From NCBI RefSeq assembly GCF_030700245.1, contig NZ_JAUYZI010000004.1, positions 1-64,000 on the forward strand: a DNA stretch of 64,000 nucleotides. The letters are read 5' to 3'. Source of the DNA: Methylobacterium amylolyticum (GTDB lineage: Bacteria > Pseudomonadota > Alphaproteobacteria > Rhizobiales > Beijerinckiaceae). The notes under the pieces are model-generated. The model had not been told where the DNA came from. It was given only the letters and a program-made list of their open reading frames with translations, and made no database searches. Shown in pieces: positions 49,841 through 57,923 of the stretch (the stretch's first letter is position 1; every line of letters begins with the position of its first letter). A program made the position numbers and the translations under genes.

Positions 49841-51319
49841 ATGGCCGATTACTACCCGCTGCTGGCGCGTGCCCTCGACGCGCTGCCCGACCGATCGCCC
49901 GCCCTGCGCCGGGCGGTGTACGACCGCGCGCGCAACGCGCTGATCAGCCAGCTCCGCTCCCTCGAACCGCCCCTGTCGGAGGACGACATCGACCTGGAGC
50001 GGCGGGCGCTCGACGCCGCCATCGACCGGCTCGAAGTCGATCACGGCGGCGTGCCCGCCCCGGCCAACGACGCGGCTTCGCCCGCCGCGGATCCGGCGGC
50101 ACCGCCTCCGGCCGTCCCCGAGCCGCCCGAGCCCGAACCGCCCGCCGCCGGACCGGCCGTCTCCGCAACGCCTGTCCCGGCACCGCCTGTCTCCGAACCG
50201 TCCCTGCCGGAACCGGCCCCGCCCGAGCCGCCCGCCCCCGGGGCTCAGCCCTCCGAGCCGGTCGGCCCCGCGCTGCCGGCCGCCGCAGCGCCCGTCTTCA
50301 TCCCGGCCTCGCCCGCGCCGGAACCGGAGCCCCGCGAGGCGGCGATCGCCATCGCGCCGCGCCGGCCCCGGTCGGCCGCCGCCCCGTCCGCCCCCGAGAC
50401 CGGGGAGCCGGAGCCCGCCGAACCCGCCGAGACCGCGGCCGAGACCGTGCCCGCGGAGTCCGGCAACGGCCGCCAGCGGCCGCGTATCGCGGTCGTGCCC
50501 CCGCGGGCGGGGCGCTCGCGGATGCTGCGCAACGGGGTCGTCGGGGTGGCGCTCGCGGCGGTGATCGGCGCCATCGCCGTGGTGGCGTTCCTGCTGCGCG
50601 ACAGGCCGCAGGCCCTTCCCCCGGTCGGCGCCGAGACGGCGGGGACGCAGCAGTCCGACAACGGCGACGCGAAGTTCAACGACCGGGTCGGCGGCGATGC
50701 GGCCCCCGCCGCGGCCCCGCGCCAGACCGCCCCGCCCCCGCCGCGAACCGACGCCGCGCAGCCGGGCATCGCGGTGGCCCAGCGCGCCGTGCTGCTGGAG
50801 GAATCGACCAGCAGCGACAGCACGCAGCCGACCACCACCCCGGGCCGGGTGACGTGGCGCCTCGACGCGGTCAACGGCGAGCAGGGCCAGCCGCTCCAGA
50901 CCGTGGTGGCGGCGACCGTGACCTATCCGGAGGCCGGCCTGACGCTGGTGATGAAGATCCAGCGCAACCTCGACGCCACGCTGCCGGCCTCGCACACCGT
51001 GAGCCTCGCCTTCAGCCAGTCCGGCCCCGAGGGCGCGTCCCGGGTGGTGCAGGATGTCGGCCTGCTCCAGGCCAAGGACGAGGAGAACGGCCGCGGCTCG
51101 CCGGTCTCCGGCCTGCCGGTGCGGGTGCGCGAGAACCTGTTCTTGATCGGCCTGTCGTCGCTGCCGAGCGACGTGGAGCGCAACACCGACCTGCTGCTGC
51201 GCCGCCCGTGGTTCGAGATCGCGGTGCGCTACGCCTCCGGAAAGCGCGCCGTGCTCGTGTTCGAGAAGGGCACATCCGGCACGCAGGTGCTCCAGAGCGC
51301 CTTCGACGCGTGGCGCTGA
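49841..51319 (+). CDS. Anchored Pro/Ala-rich protein of unknown function
   Basis: The 492-residue protein has an N-terminal cytoplasmic helical part (about 1-65, YYPLLARALDALPDRSPALR) with ERRALDAAIDRLEVDH. A long Pro/Ala/Glu-rich linker (about 70-215) follows, then a membrane segment (about 230-248, GVVGVALAAVIGAIAVVAF). A periplasmic domain (about 320-490) includes TVTYPEAGLTLVMKIQRN and NLFLIGLSSLPSDVERNTDL. I do not recognise a family. It may tether a cytoplasmic complex to the envelope. It converges on rpoH. Confidence 0.7.
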   Translation: MADYYPLLARALDALPDRSPALRRAVYDRARNALISQLRSLEPPLSEDDIDLERRALDAAIDRLEVDHGGVPAPANDAASPAADPAAPPPAVPEPPEPEPPAAGPAVSATPVPAPPVSEPSLPEPAPPEPPAPGAQPSEPVGPALPAAAAPVFIPASPAPEPEPREAAIAIAPRRPRSAAAPSAPETGEPEPAEPAETAAETVPAESGNGRQRPRIAVVPPRAGRSRMLRNGVVGVALAAVIGAIAVVAFLLRDRPQALPPVGAETAGTQQSDNGDAKFNDRVGGDAAPAAAPRQTAPPPPRTDAAQPGIAVAQRAVLLEESTSSDSTQPTTTPGRVTWRLDAVNGEQGQPLQTVVAATVTYPEAGLTLVMKIQRNLDATLPASHTVSLAFSQSGPEGASRVVQDVGLLQAKDEENGRGSPVSGLPVRVRENLFLIGLSSLPSDVERNTDLLLRRPWFEIAVRYASGKRAVLVFEKGTSGTQVLQSAFDAWR

Positions 51320-51338
51320 GCGCGCCGCGCCGGGGCCC

Positions 51339-52229
51339 TCAGGCGCCGGCGCTCGCCCGCGGCAGCTCGCGGGTGGCGATGTTGCGCTTGACCGCCTCCT
51401 GAACCTTCTCGAAGGCCCGCACCTCGATCTGCCGGACGCGCTCGCGCGAGACGCCGAACTCGCCGGACAGATCCTCCAGGGTGATCGGGTCCTCGGCGAG
51501 CCGCCGCGCCTCGAAGATGCGCCGTTCCCGCGGGTTGAGGACGCCGAGCGCGTCGCGCAGGGCCGAGAGGCGGTTCTGCCCCTCCTCCTCACGGGCCAGC
51601 ACCGTCTCCTGACTCGGGGAATTGTCGACCAGCCAGTCCTGCCACTCGCCCTCGCCCTCCTCGCGCAGCGGCGCGTTGAGCGAAGTGTCGCCGGACAGGC
51701 GCCGGTTCATGTCGACCACGTCCTGCTCGGGCACGCCGAGGCGGGTGGCGATCTGCGCGACCTGATCCGGCTTGAGGTCGCCCTCGTCGAGCGCCGAGAT
51801 CCGGCCCTTGGCCTTGCGCAGGTTGAAGAACAGCTTCTTCTGGTTGGCGGTGGTGCCCATCTTCACGAGCGACCACGAGCGCAGGATGTATTCCTGGATC
51901 GCCGCCTTGATCCACCACATCGCGTAGGTGGCGAGCCGGAAGCCCTTGTCCGGGTCGAAGCGCTTGACCGCCTGCATCAGGCCGACATTGCCCTCCGACA
52001 CGACCTCGCCGATCGGCAGGCCGTAGCCGCGGTAGCCCATGGCGATCTTGGCCACGAGCCGCAGGTGCGAGGTCACGAGGCGGTGGGCGGCCTCGCGGTC
52101 GCCCGCGTCCCGCCAGGACTTGGCGAGGGTGAACTCCTCGGTCGGCTCCAGCATCGGAAACTTGCGGATCTCGTCGAGGTAGCGCGAGAGCCCGCCTTCG
52201 TTGGCGAGCACGGGCAGCGCACTGGCCAT
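51339..52229 (-). CDS. rpoH: RNA polymerase sigma factor RpoH (sigma-32)
   Basis: RpoH directs transcription of heat-shock genes. The 296-residue protein has sigma region 2 (RLVAKIAMGYRGYGLPIGEVVSEGNVGLMQAV; FRLATYAMWWIKAAIQEYI) with the RpoH box (QKKLFFNLRKAKG). Region 4 (ERRIFEARRLAEDPITLEDLSGEFGVSRERVRQIEVRAF) closes the protein. GGAG lies 6 bases before the ATG. It is next to rluD on the same strand, as in many Rhizobiales. A role in inducing the hsp20 gene at 21.4 kb is plausible. Confidence 0.97.
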   Translation of the reverse strand: MASALPVLANEGGLSRYLDEIRKFPMLEPTEEFTLAKSWRDAGDREAAHRLVTSHLRLVAKIAMGYRGYGLPIGEVVSEGNVGLMQAVKRFDPDKGFRLATYAMWWIKAAIQEYILRSWSLVKMGTTANQKKLFFNLRKAKGRISALDEGDLKPDQVAQIATRLGVPEQDVVDMNRRLSGDTSLNAPLREEGEGEWQDWLVDNSPSQETVLAREEEGQNRLSALRDALGVLNPRERRIFEARRLAEDPITLEDLSGEFGVSRERVRQIEVRAFEKVQEAVKRNIATRELPRASAGA

Positions 52230-52468
52230 GGCATTCTCCTAAACCAAAGGTCCCCCTGACGGGCGGACGCGTCGAGCGAGCGGGCCGCTCTTGAGCCGAC
52301 CCTCCCGGACACCCATGTCATAATGGACTGCCCGGCTGCGCCGATAGCGTCGGGGACACCGAACGTCGTCACCAACGCGCGATCCGCGCATCGGGTTTGA
52401 CCCTGGCACGATGTGCCGCGCCCCGCGGTGCCCTTTCGCACGCCCCGACCCACGCACTGTGGCCTGAT

Positions 52469-53464
<996 letters not shown>

Positions 53465-53554
53465 CCCGAATTCCCGCGCCCCGCCCGATAATCGTGCCGG
53501 AGGCCCTTGTGCCCCCGTCGGCCCGTGGCTATAGCAACGCCGCGCCGCAGGAAA

Positions 53555-53630
53555 GCTCCCATCGTCTAGCGGTCTAGGACGTCGCCCTCTCACGGCGAAA
53601 ACAGGGGTTCGATTCCCCTTGGGAGCGCCA
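53555..53630 (+). tRNA. tRNA-Glu (CTC anticodon)
   Basis: A cloverleaf with a GCTCCCA/TGGGAGC acceptor stem, D arm, anticodon stem TCGCC/GGCGA and the loop CTCTCAC (anticodon CTC at 53589-53591) is visible. The T arm is GGGGTTCGATTCCCC, and the encoded CCA tail ends at 53630. It lies upstream of and divergent from rluD. Confidence 0.97.
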
Positions 53631-53779
53631 GCGGGCGCCATCATCTCAAGCCAGTTCAGCGTGTTTGCGTCGGTGGGACCTTCGTCTCGGCCGGCTGTGG
53701 GACCGCGGCGGTCGTCGTCACGGCGCCCAGGCTATGATGGCGGGGTCGCTTCCGGCCGCCCGGGACCCAGGACACACCC

Positions 53780-54037
53780 ATGCGCTTCGTCGGCCCGACC
53801 CTCTCGATCATCATCCTGTCGCTGGCCCTCGCTCCTCCGGCGCAGGCCGAGGTCCGCTTCGGCCGCGGCGTCCATATCGGCGGGCACGACTTCTCGCATC
53901 AGACCTTCACCCGTAAGCGCCGGGCCGTCATCCACCTCTACGATCGGACCCCGCCCCGAAGCGGCTGTGCTTGGCGCGCCGATGGCCGCGGCAGCCGGGT
54001 GAAGGTGTGCCATCTGCGGCGGATCGATCGCCGGTGA
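53780..54037 (+). CDS. Small secreted basic protein
   Basis: The 85-residue protein has a signal peptide (MRFVGPTLSIIILSLALAPP, site after PAQA). The mature part is basic with two Cys (SGCAWRADGRGS and KVCHLRRIDRR), possibly a disulfide. I recognise no family. It opens a run of small predicted secreted or membrane proteins up to 54.96 kb. Confidence 0.55.
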   Translation: MRFVGPTLSIIILSLALAPPAQAEVRFGRGVHIGGHDFSHQTFTRKRRAVIHLYDRTPPRSGCAWRADGRGSRVKVCHLRRIDRR

Positions 54038-54097
54038 GCGAGATCGCGACCGGCGTCACCACCCCCATCATCCGCATCGTCGCCCTGCCGGCTGAAG

Positions 54098-54274
54098 ATG
54101 GAAGCGATCGAAGGCGGCCTGACCGCACCAGATCGCGGCGACGCCTTCACCCAGTTTAATCCAGGACGTCGCGTGCGCAAGGGCACGTCGTGGCGAGAAA
54201 TCCATCCCCATATCAAGGTCACGCAGGAGGAAATAAGCCGGAACACCCGGTCTGTACTGCGGAAAGGAGCCTGA
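54098..54274 (+). CDS. Possible 58-residue ORF
   Basis: An ATG frame encodes a peptide with FNPGRRVRKGTSWREIHPHI and ending EEISRNTRSVLRKGA. The composition is unlike the intergenic DNA around it, but no ribosome-binding site or family is seen. Its stop is 8 bases before the next small gene. It may be a decayed gene or chance. Confidence 0.25.
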   Translation: MEAIEGGLTAPDRGDAFTQFNPGRRVRKGTSWREIHPHIKVTQEEISRNTRSVLRKGA

Positions 54275-54282
54275 ACCAGACC

Positions 54283-54546
54283 ATGAAGACCCGTATCGCC
54301 GCCGTCGTCACCGCTCTCGTCCTTGGCGTCGCTCCGATCTCGTCCGCCATGGCCTTCACCGGTCCCGCCTGGACGGGCTACGGCCCCTACGATGTCGAGA
54401 CCACCGGCTCGTTCGACGCTCCCCTGGGGCTCTACGACCGCAACCCGGTCACCTGCCCGATGAGCTCGGCCGCCGAGGGCAACGCCCGCCAGCAGAACTT
54501 CCCGGTCCAGCAGTACGGCCAGACCGCGGGCGGGAACCGCTGCTGA
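54283..54546 (+). CDS. Small secreted protein
   Basis: The 87-residue protein has an N-terminal signal peptide (MKTRIAAVVTALVLGVAPIS, site near SAMA). The mature part starts FTGPAWTGYGPYDVETTGSF and holds only two Cys (NPVTCPM and the C-terminal residue). Ribosome-binding GGAG lies 14 bases upstream of the ATG at 54283. The family is not recognised; it resembles short periplasmic proteins seen in Methylobacterium. Confidence 0.55.
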   Translation: MKTRIAAVVTALVLGVAPISSAMAFTGPAWTGYGPYDVETTGSFDAPLGLYDRNPVTCPMSSAAEGNARQQNFPVQQYGQTAGGNRC

Positions 54547-54559
54547 GGCGAGCGCCGTG

Positions 54560-54655
54560 ATGCTGAAAAGCCTCTCCTACGCGATGATCGCCGTCTTCGC
54601 GGGCGGCCTCGCGGTGACTGCGATCGGCTCGGCCAACGTGCTGCTGGGCCTGTGA
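54560..54655 (+). CDS. Possible 31-residue membrane peptide
   Basis: An ATG frame (a GTG lies one codon upstream) encodes 31 residues that form a single hydrophobic helix (YAMIAVFAGGLAVTAIGSAN). It starts 13 bases after the preceding secreted protein ends, so it could be co-transcribed. Too short to assign. Confidence 0.4.
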   Translation: MLKSLSYAMIAVFAGGLAVTAIGSANVLLGL

Positions 54656-54829
54656 CGCCAGGGATCCGACGGATCAGCGGCGGGGCGAGAGCCGCGCCGC
54701 TCTCCGTTGGGGGCCCGGCCGACGCGGACGACCCGACGCAACACGCGACGCAATCCGCGCGAAACCGAGCTTAACCATACGGTCGCCCATGACGGCCGAG
54801 CGGCGGCCGCACGGGCGAGGGAACGCACG

Positions 54830-54961
54830 ATGGCCACCACGATGATCACCAAGGGCATGACCGCGATGGACCGGGTCATCGCCACCGCCCTGTTGTCGGG
54901 CCTCGCGCTCGCCCTGGTCGAGTGCGCGCGCGTCGCGGCGCTGCCGGCGCACTTCGTGTGA
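54830..54961 (+). CDS. Possible 43-residue membrane protein
   Basis: The frame from the ATG at 54830 (MATTMITKGMTAMDRVIATA) encodes one hydrophobic segment (ATALLSGLALALVECARVAA). GAGGG lies about 8 bases upstream. No family is recognised; the small size calls for caution. Confidence 0.4.
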   Translation: MATTMITKGMTAMDRVIATALLSGLALALVECARVAALPAHFV

Positions 54962-55003
54962 GAGGCGCGCGTTGTGGGGTGAAGTGGGCCCGACCACGGA
55001 ACG

Positions 55004-55441
55004 TCAGGGCCGTCGGTCCTCTCGCAGCACCTTGCGGAGGAAGAACCGCGTGCGCTCCCCCACGTAGCGCTCGATCTGCCCGAACGGCTCGTAGCCCAGC
55101 CGCCGGTAGAGGTCGTGGGCCTGCGGGTTGAACGTGTCCAGCCACGCGTCGGTACAGCCCCGGGCGCGCGCCTCGGTCTCGGCGCGGTCCACGAGTGCCC
55201 GGCCCACGCCCCGTCCGCGCAAGGTCTCGCCCACCCAGACCTTCTCGATGAACAGCCAGCCGAACGCGGTCCGCCCGATCAGACCGGCCCCGACCTCTGT
55301 CTCGGGGCCGCGCACAAGGATGGTCAGCGCCCGCATGCCCGACGGCCCGAGTTCGCTCTCGTTGAAGCGCAGCAATCCGTCGGCGACGGCGGCGGCATCG
55401 GCGGCATCCGCCCGGTCGGAGATCTCGAACAGCATGGTCAC
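55004..55441 (-). CDS. GNAT-family acetyltransferase
   Basis: GNAT enzymes move an acetyl group from acetyl-CoA to an amine. The 145-residue protein has motif A with the CoA-binding signature RGRGVGRALVDRAETEARAR (about 72-91). The earlier strand carries VGAGLIGRTAFGWLFIEKVWV, and the end has YRRLGYEPFGQIERYV. The GTG at 55441 has GGAAGGG 7 bases upstream; an ATG at 55435 is the alternative. The substrate is unknown. Confidence 0.85.
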   Translation of the reverse strand: MTMLFEISDRADAADAAAVADGLLRFNESELGPSGMRALTILVRGPETEVGAGLIGRTAFGWLFIEKVWVGETLRGRGVGRALVDRAETEARARGCTDAWLDTFNPQAHDLYRRLGYEPFGQIERYVGERTRFFLRKVLREDRRP

Positions 55442-55670
55442 GGCATAGCCCTTCCGCTGGCGCCGGGCGGCAGATCGACCCCGGCCGCGCGGATGGTAGC
55501 CGTGCGGGCGTCGACGCGCTCCGGATCGATTCCGGCGATGGCGACCGCATGGCGTGCGCCCGGAGTCAGCCGGCCGCGCCGGGCGCGGGGCCGGCGGACC
55601 GGAGCATGCCGGAACCGGCCCGGTGAGGGCCGGTTGCCCCTGTGCTTCTCCGGATGCGTGGGGACCGATC

Positions 55671-56393
55671 GTGCGCGACAGCCAGCGACCCTCGCGCCGC
55701 CGCCTGCTCCGAGCGGGCAGCGGCGCAGCGGCGGGGGCGCTCCTCGGGATGCGGGGGGCGGACGCCGGGTCCGGCGCGCCGGCCGAGACCCCGAGCGGGC
55801 GGCGGGCGAAGTCCCTCGACACCGACTACTTCGCGGGCATGTACGCCCACGAGAGCGATCCCTGGCGCTTCGCGTCGAGCGCCTACGAGCGCGACAAGTA
55901 CGCGGCCACCCTCGCCGCCCTGCCGCGGGATCACTACGCCTCGGCCCTCGATGTGGGATGCTCCATCGGCGTGTTCACCCGTCAGCTCTGCCCCCGGTGC
56001 GACGCGCTGATCGGGCTCGACGTGGTGCCTTCGGTGCTGGAGGCCGCGCGCGCCCGGTGCGCCGATTGCCCGAACGCGCGCTTCCTGCTCGCCGCCGTGC
56101 CCGGCGCGTGGCCCGACGGCCGGTTCGACCTGATCGTGATCTCGGAGGTGGCCTACTACCTCGATCGCGCCGACCTCGCCCGCCTCGTCGCGCGGGTCGA
56201 GGGCGCGGTGCTGCCCGAGGCGGACATCGTCCTGGTCCACTGGCTCGGCGTCACGCACTACCCGCTGTCCGGCGACGAGGCCGCCGAGGGCTTCATCACC
56301 GGCGCCCGCGGCTTCGCGCGGGTGCTGACGCAGGCGCGCACCGCCGAGTACCGCCTGGACGTGCTGCGGGCGACGCGCGCCGCTGCCCGGTGA
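55671..56393 (+). CDS. NodS-like SAM methyltransferase with Tat signal
   Basis: The 240-residue protein has a NodS-type core: DTDYFAGMYAHESDPWRFAS, ERDKYAATLAALP, and the SAM-binding LDVGCSIGVFTRQL segment. NodS methylates Nod-factor oligosaccharides, and relatives act on other small molecules. Unusually, residues 8-14 read SRRRLLR, followed by a Gly/Ala-rich hydrophobic stretch (GAAAGALLG), a twin-arginine signal pattern for a methyltransferase. I use the GTG at 55671. No other nod genes are in the window, so the target is unknown. Confidence 0.8.
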   Translation: MRDSQRPSRRRLLRAGSGAAAGALLGMRGADAGSGAPAETPSGRRAKSLDTDYFAGMYAHESDPWRFASSAYERDKYAATLAALPRDHYASALDVGCSIGVFTRQLCPRCDALIGLDVVPSVLEAARARCADCPNARFLLAAVPGAWPDGRFDLIVISEVAYYLDRADLARLVARVEGAVLPEADIVLVHWLGVTHYPLSGDEAAEGFITGARGFARVLTQARTAEYRLDVLRATRAAAR

Positions 56394-56409
56394 CCGGTCG
56401 GGGCGCGTC

Positions 56410-57738
56410 CTATCGCGGGGGCGCCGCCGCGCCGCGCGCCCGGGCGAGGGCGTAGAGCAGCAGGCCGGCCAGCATCAGCACGAGGCCGGCGAGCGACTGG
56501 ACGGGGCGGACGGCCACGAGGTGGACCAGCATGAACAGGGTCACGGCGAGGAAGATCAGCGGCGTGAGCGGGTAGCCCCAGGCCCGGTAGGGCCGCGGCA
56601 GGTCCGGCCGGGTCAGGCGCAGCCGGATCAGCCCGAGCACGGTCAGGAACGAGCAGAGGAGGAGGCTGAACTGGATGAAGTCCAGCACCGCCTCGAAGCT
56701 TTGCGTCAGGAGCAGGAGGCTGGCGACCGCCCCCTGGAGCAGGAGCGCCGGCACGGGGGCGCCGCTCCGCGCGCGGCGCGCGAGCGGGCGCAGGAGCGGG
56801 GTGTCCTCGCCCATCGCCACCGCCACCCGCGGGCCGATCCAGGTCATCGCGCTGATCGTCGGGATCAGGCCGGCGCAGATCAGCGCGCCGACGAGGCGCC
56901 CGCCCGCCTCGCCGAAGACGTGGCGGCCGCTGATCAGGGCGACGTCGATCTGCCCGGCGAGGTCGGCGAGCGGCGTCGTGTACAGGAACACCGCGTTCAG
57001 CGCGATGGACAGGACGACCACGAGCCCCGTGCCCATGAGGAGCGCCCGGGGCAGGCTGCGGGGCGGATCGGCCAGCTCGCCGACGATGTAGGTGGCCGCG
57101 TTCCAGCCCGCGTAGGCGTACATCACGAACACGAGGCTCACCGCGAAGGCGGCGCTGAAGATCCGCGCCGGGTCGGACGCCTCCGGCGCGAAGCCGATCG
57201 CGGGGGCGCCGCCCCGGGCGAAGCCCGCCACGATGAAGGCGGCGATCAGCGCGAGCTTCAGGGCCGTGAACCCGACCTGGAACCGGCTGCCGTGGCGCCC
57301 CCCGCGCAGGTGGACCGCCGTGACGATCCAGATGGCCGCGAGGCCCAGCGGCAGCGGCGGCGCCCCGGGCAGGACGGACTGCGCGTACTGCCCGAACGCC
57401 ATCGCCGCGAGCGCCACGGGCGCGGCGAAGCCGACGGTGGCGGAGATCCAGCCCGCCATGAACCCGACGGCCGGACCGTACAGCCGGGTGAGCAGATTGT
57501 ACTCGCCGCCCGAGCGCGGGAACAGCGTGGCCAGCTCGGCGTAGCAGAGCGCCCCGCACAGGGCGACGACGCCGCCGACGAACCACAGCAGAAGCAGCGC
57601 GAAGCCGGACGGGATGCCCGCGACCTGGAACCCGAGGCTGGTGAAGACGCCGACGCCGATCATGTCGGCCACGACGATGGCGGTGGCCGCCCGGGTCGAG
57701 ACGCCCGGCGCGCCGTCGCCTCCCGGAGCGCCGGTCAT
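56410..57738 (-). CDS. APC-family amino acid/polyamine permease
   Basis: The 442-residue protein shows about 12 membrane segments and the APC superfamily start (TRAATAIVVADMIGVGVFTS). The motif FPRSGGEYNLLTRLYGPAVG and VMYAYAGWNAATYIVGEL are also seen. It probably imports amino acids or organic cations with a proton. It ends in low-complexity Ala/Pro residues. Neighbours do not identify the substrate; it diverges from the receptor gene at 57924. Confidence 0.88.
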   Translation of the reverse strand: MTGAPGGDGAPGVSTRAATAIVVADMIGVGVFTSLGFQVAGIPSGFALLLLWFVGGVVALCGALCYAELATLFPRSGGEYNLLTRLYGPAVGFMAGWISATVGFAAPVALAAMAFGQYAQSVLPGAPPLPLGLAAIWIVTAVHLRGGRHGSRFQVGFTALKLALIAAFIVAGFARGGAPAIGFAPEASDPARIFSAAFAVSLVFVMYAYAGWNAATYIVGELADPPRSLPRALLMGTGLVVVLSIALNAVFLYTTPLADLAGQIDVALISGRHVFGEAGGRLVGALICAGLIPTISAMTWIGPRVAVAMGEDTPLLRPLARRARSGAPVPALLLQGAVASLLLLTQSFEAVLDFIQFSLLLCSFLTVLGLIRLRLTRPDLPRPYRAWGYPLTPLIFLAVTLFMLVHLVAVRPVQSLAGLVLMLAGLLLYALARARGAAAPPR

Positions 57739-57923
57739 GCCGCCCGCCCGCCGCGATCGGCGCTCCGGGCGCTTTCAATCGGGACCGGTCTGTCAGAGCC
57801 AGCGGAATCCCCGCATGCCGCCGCGGGTGGCCGCCGGCCGGGCGCTCGGTTAACCGTTCGGTTGTACAGATCCCGGCAGAGTGCGGTGCTGACCGGGCCA
57901 GGGCGACGATCGAGAGACCACCG
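57739..57923. promoter_or_regulatory. Divergent promoter region of the sensor operon
   Basis: This 185-bp gap lies between the permease and the cyclase-like receptor gene. It holds the promoters for both; boxes cannot be placed with confidence. Confidence 0.35.
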
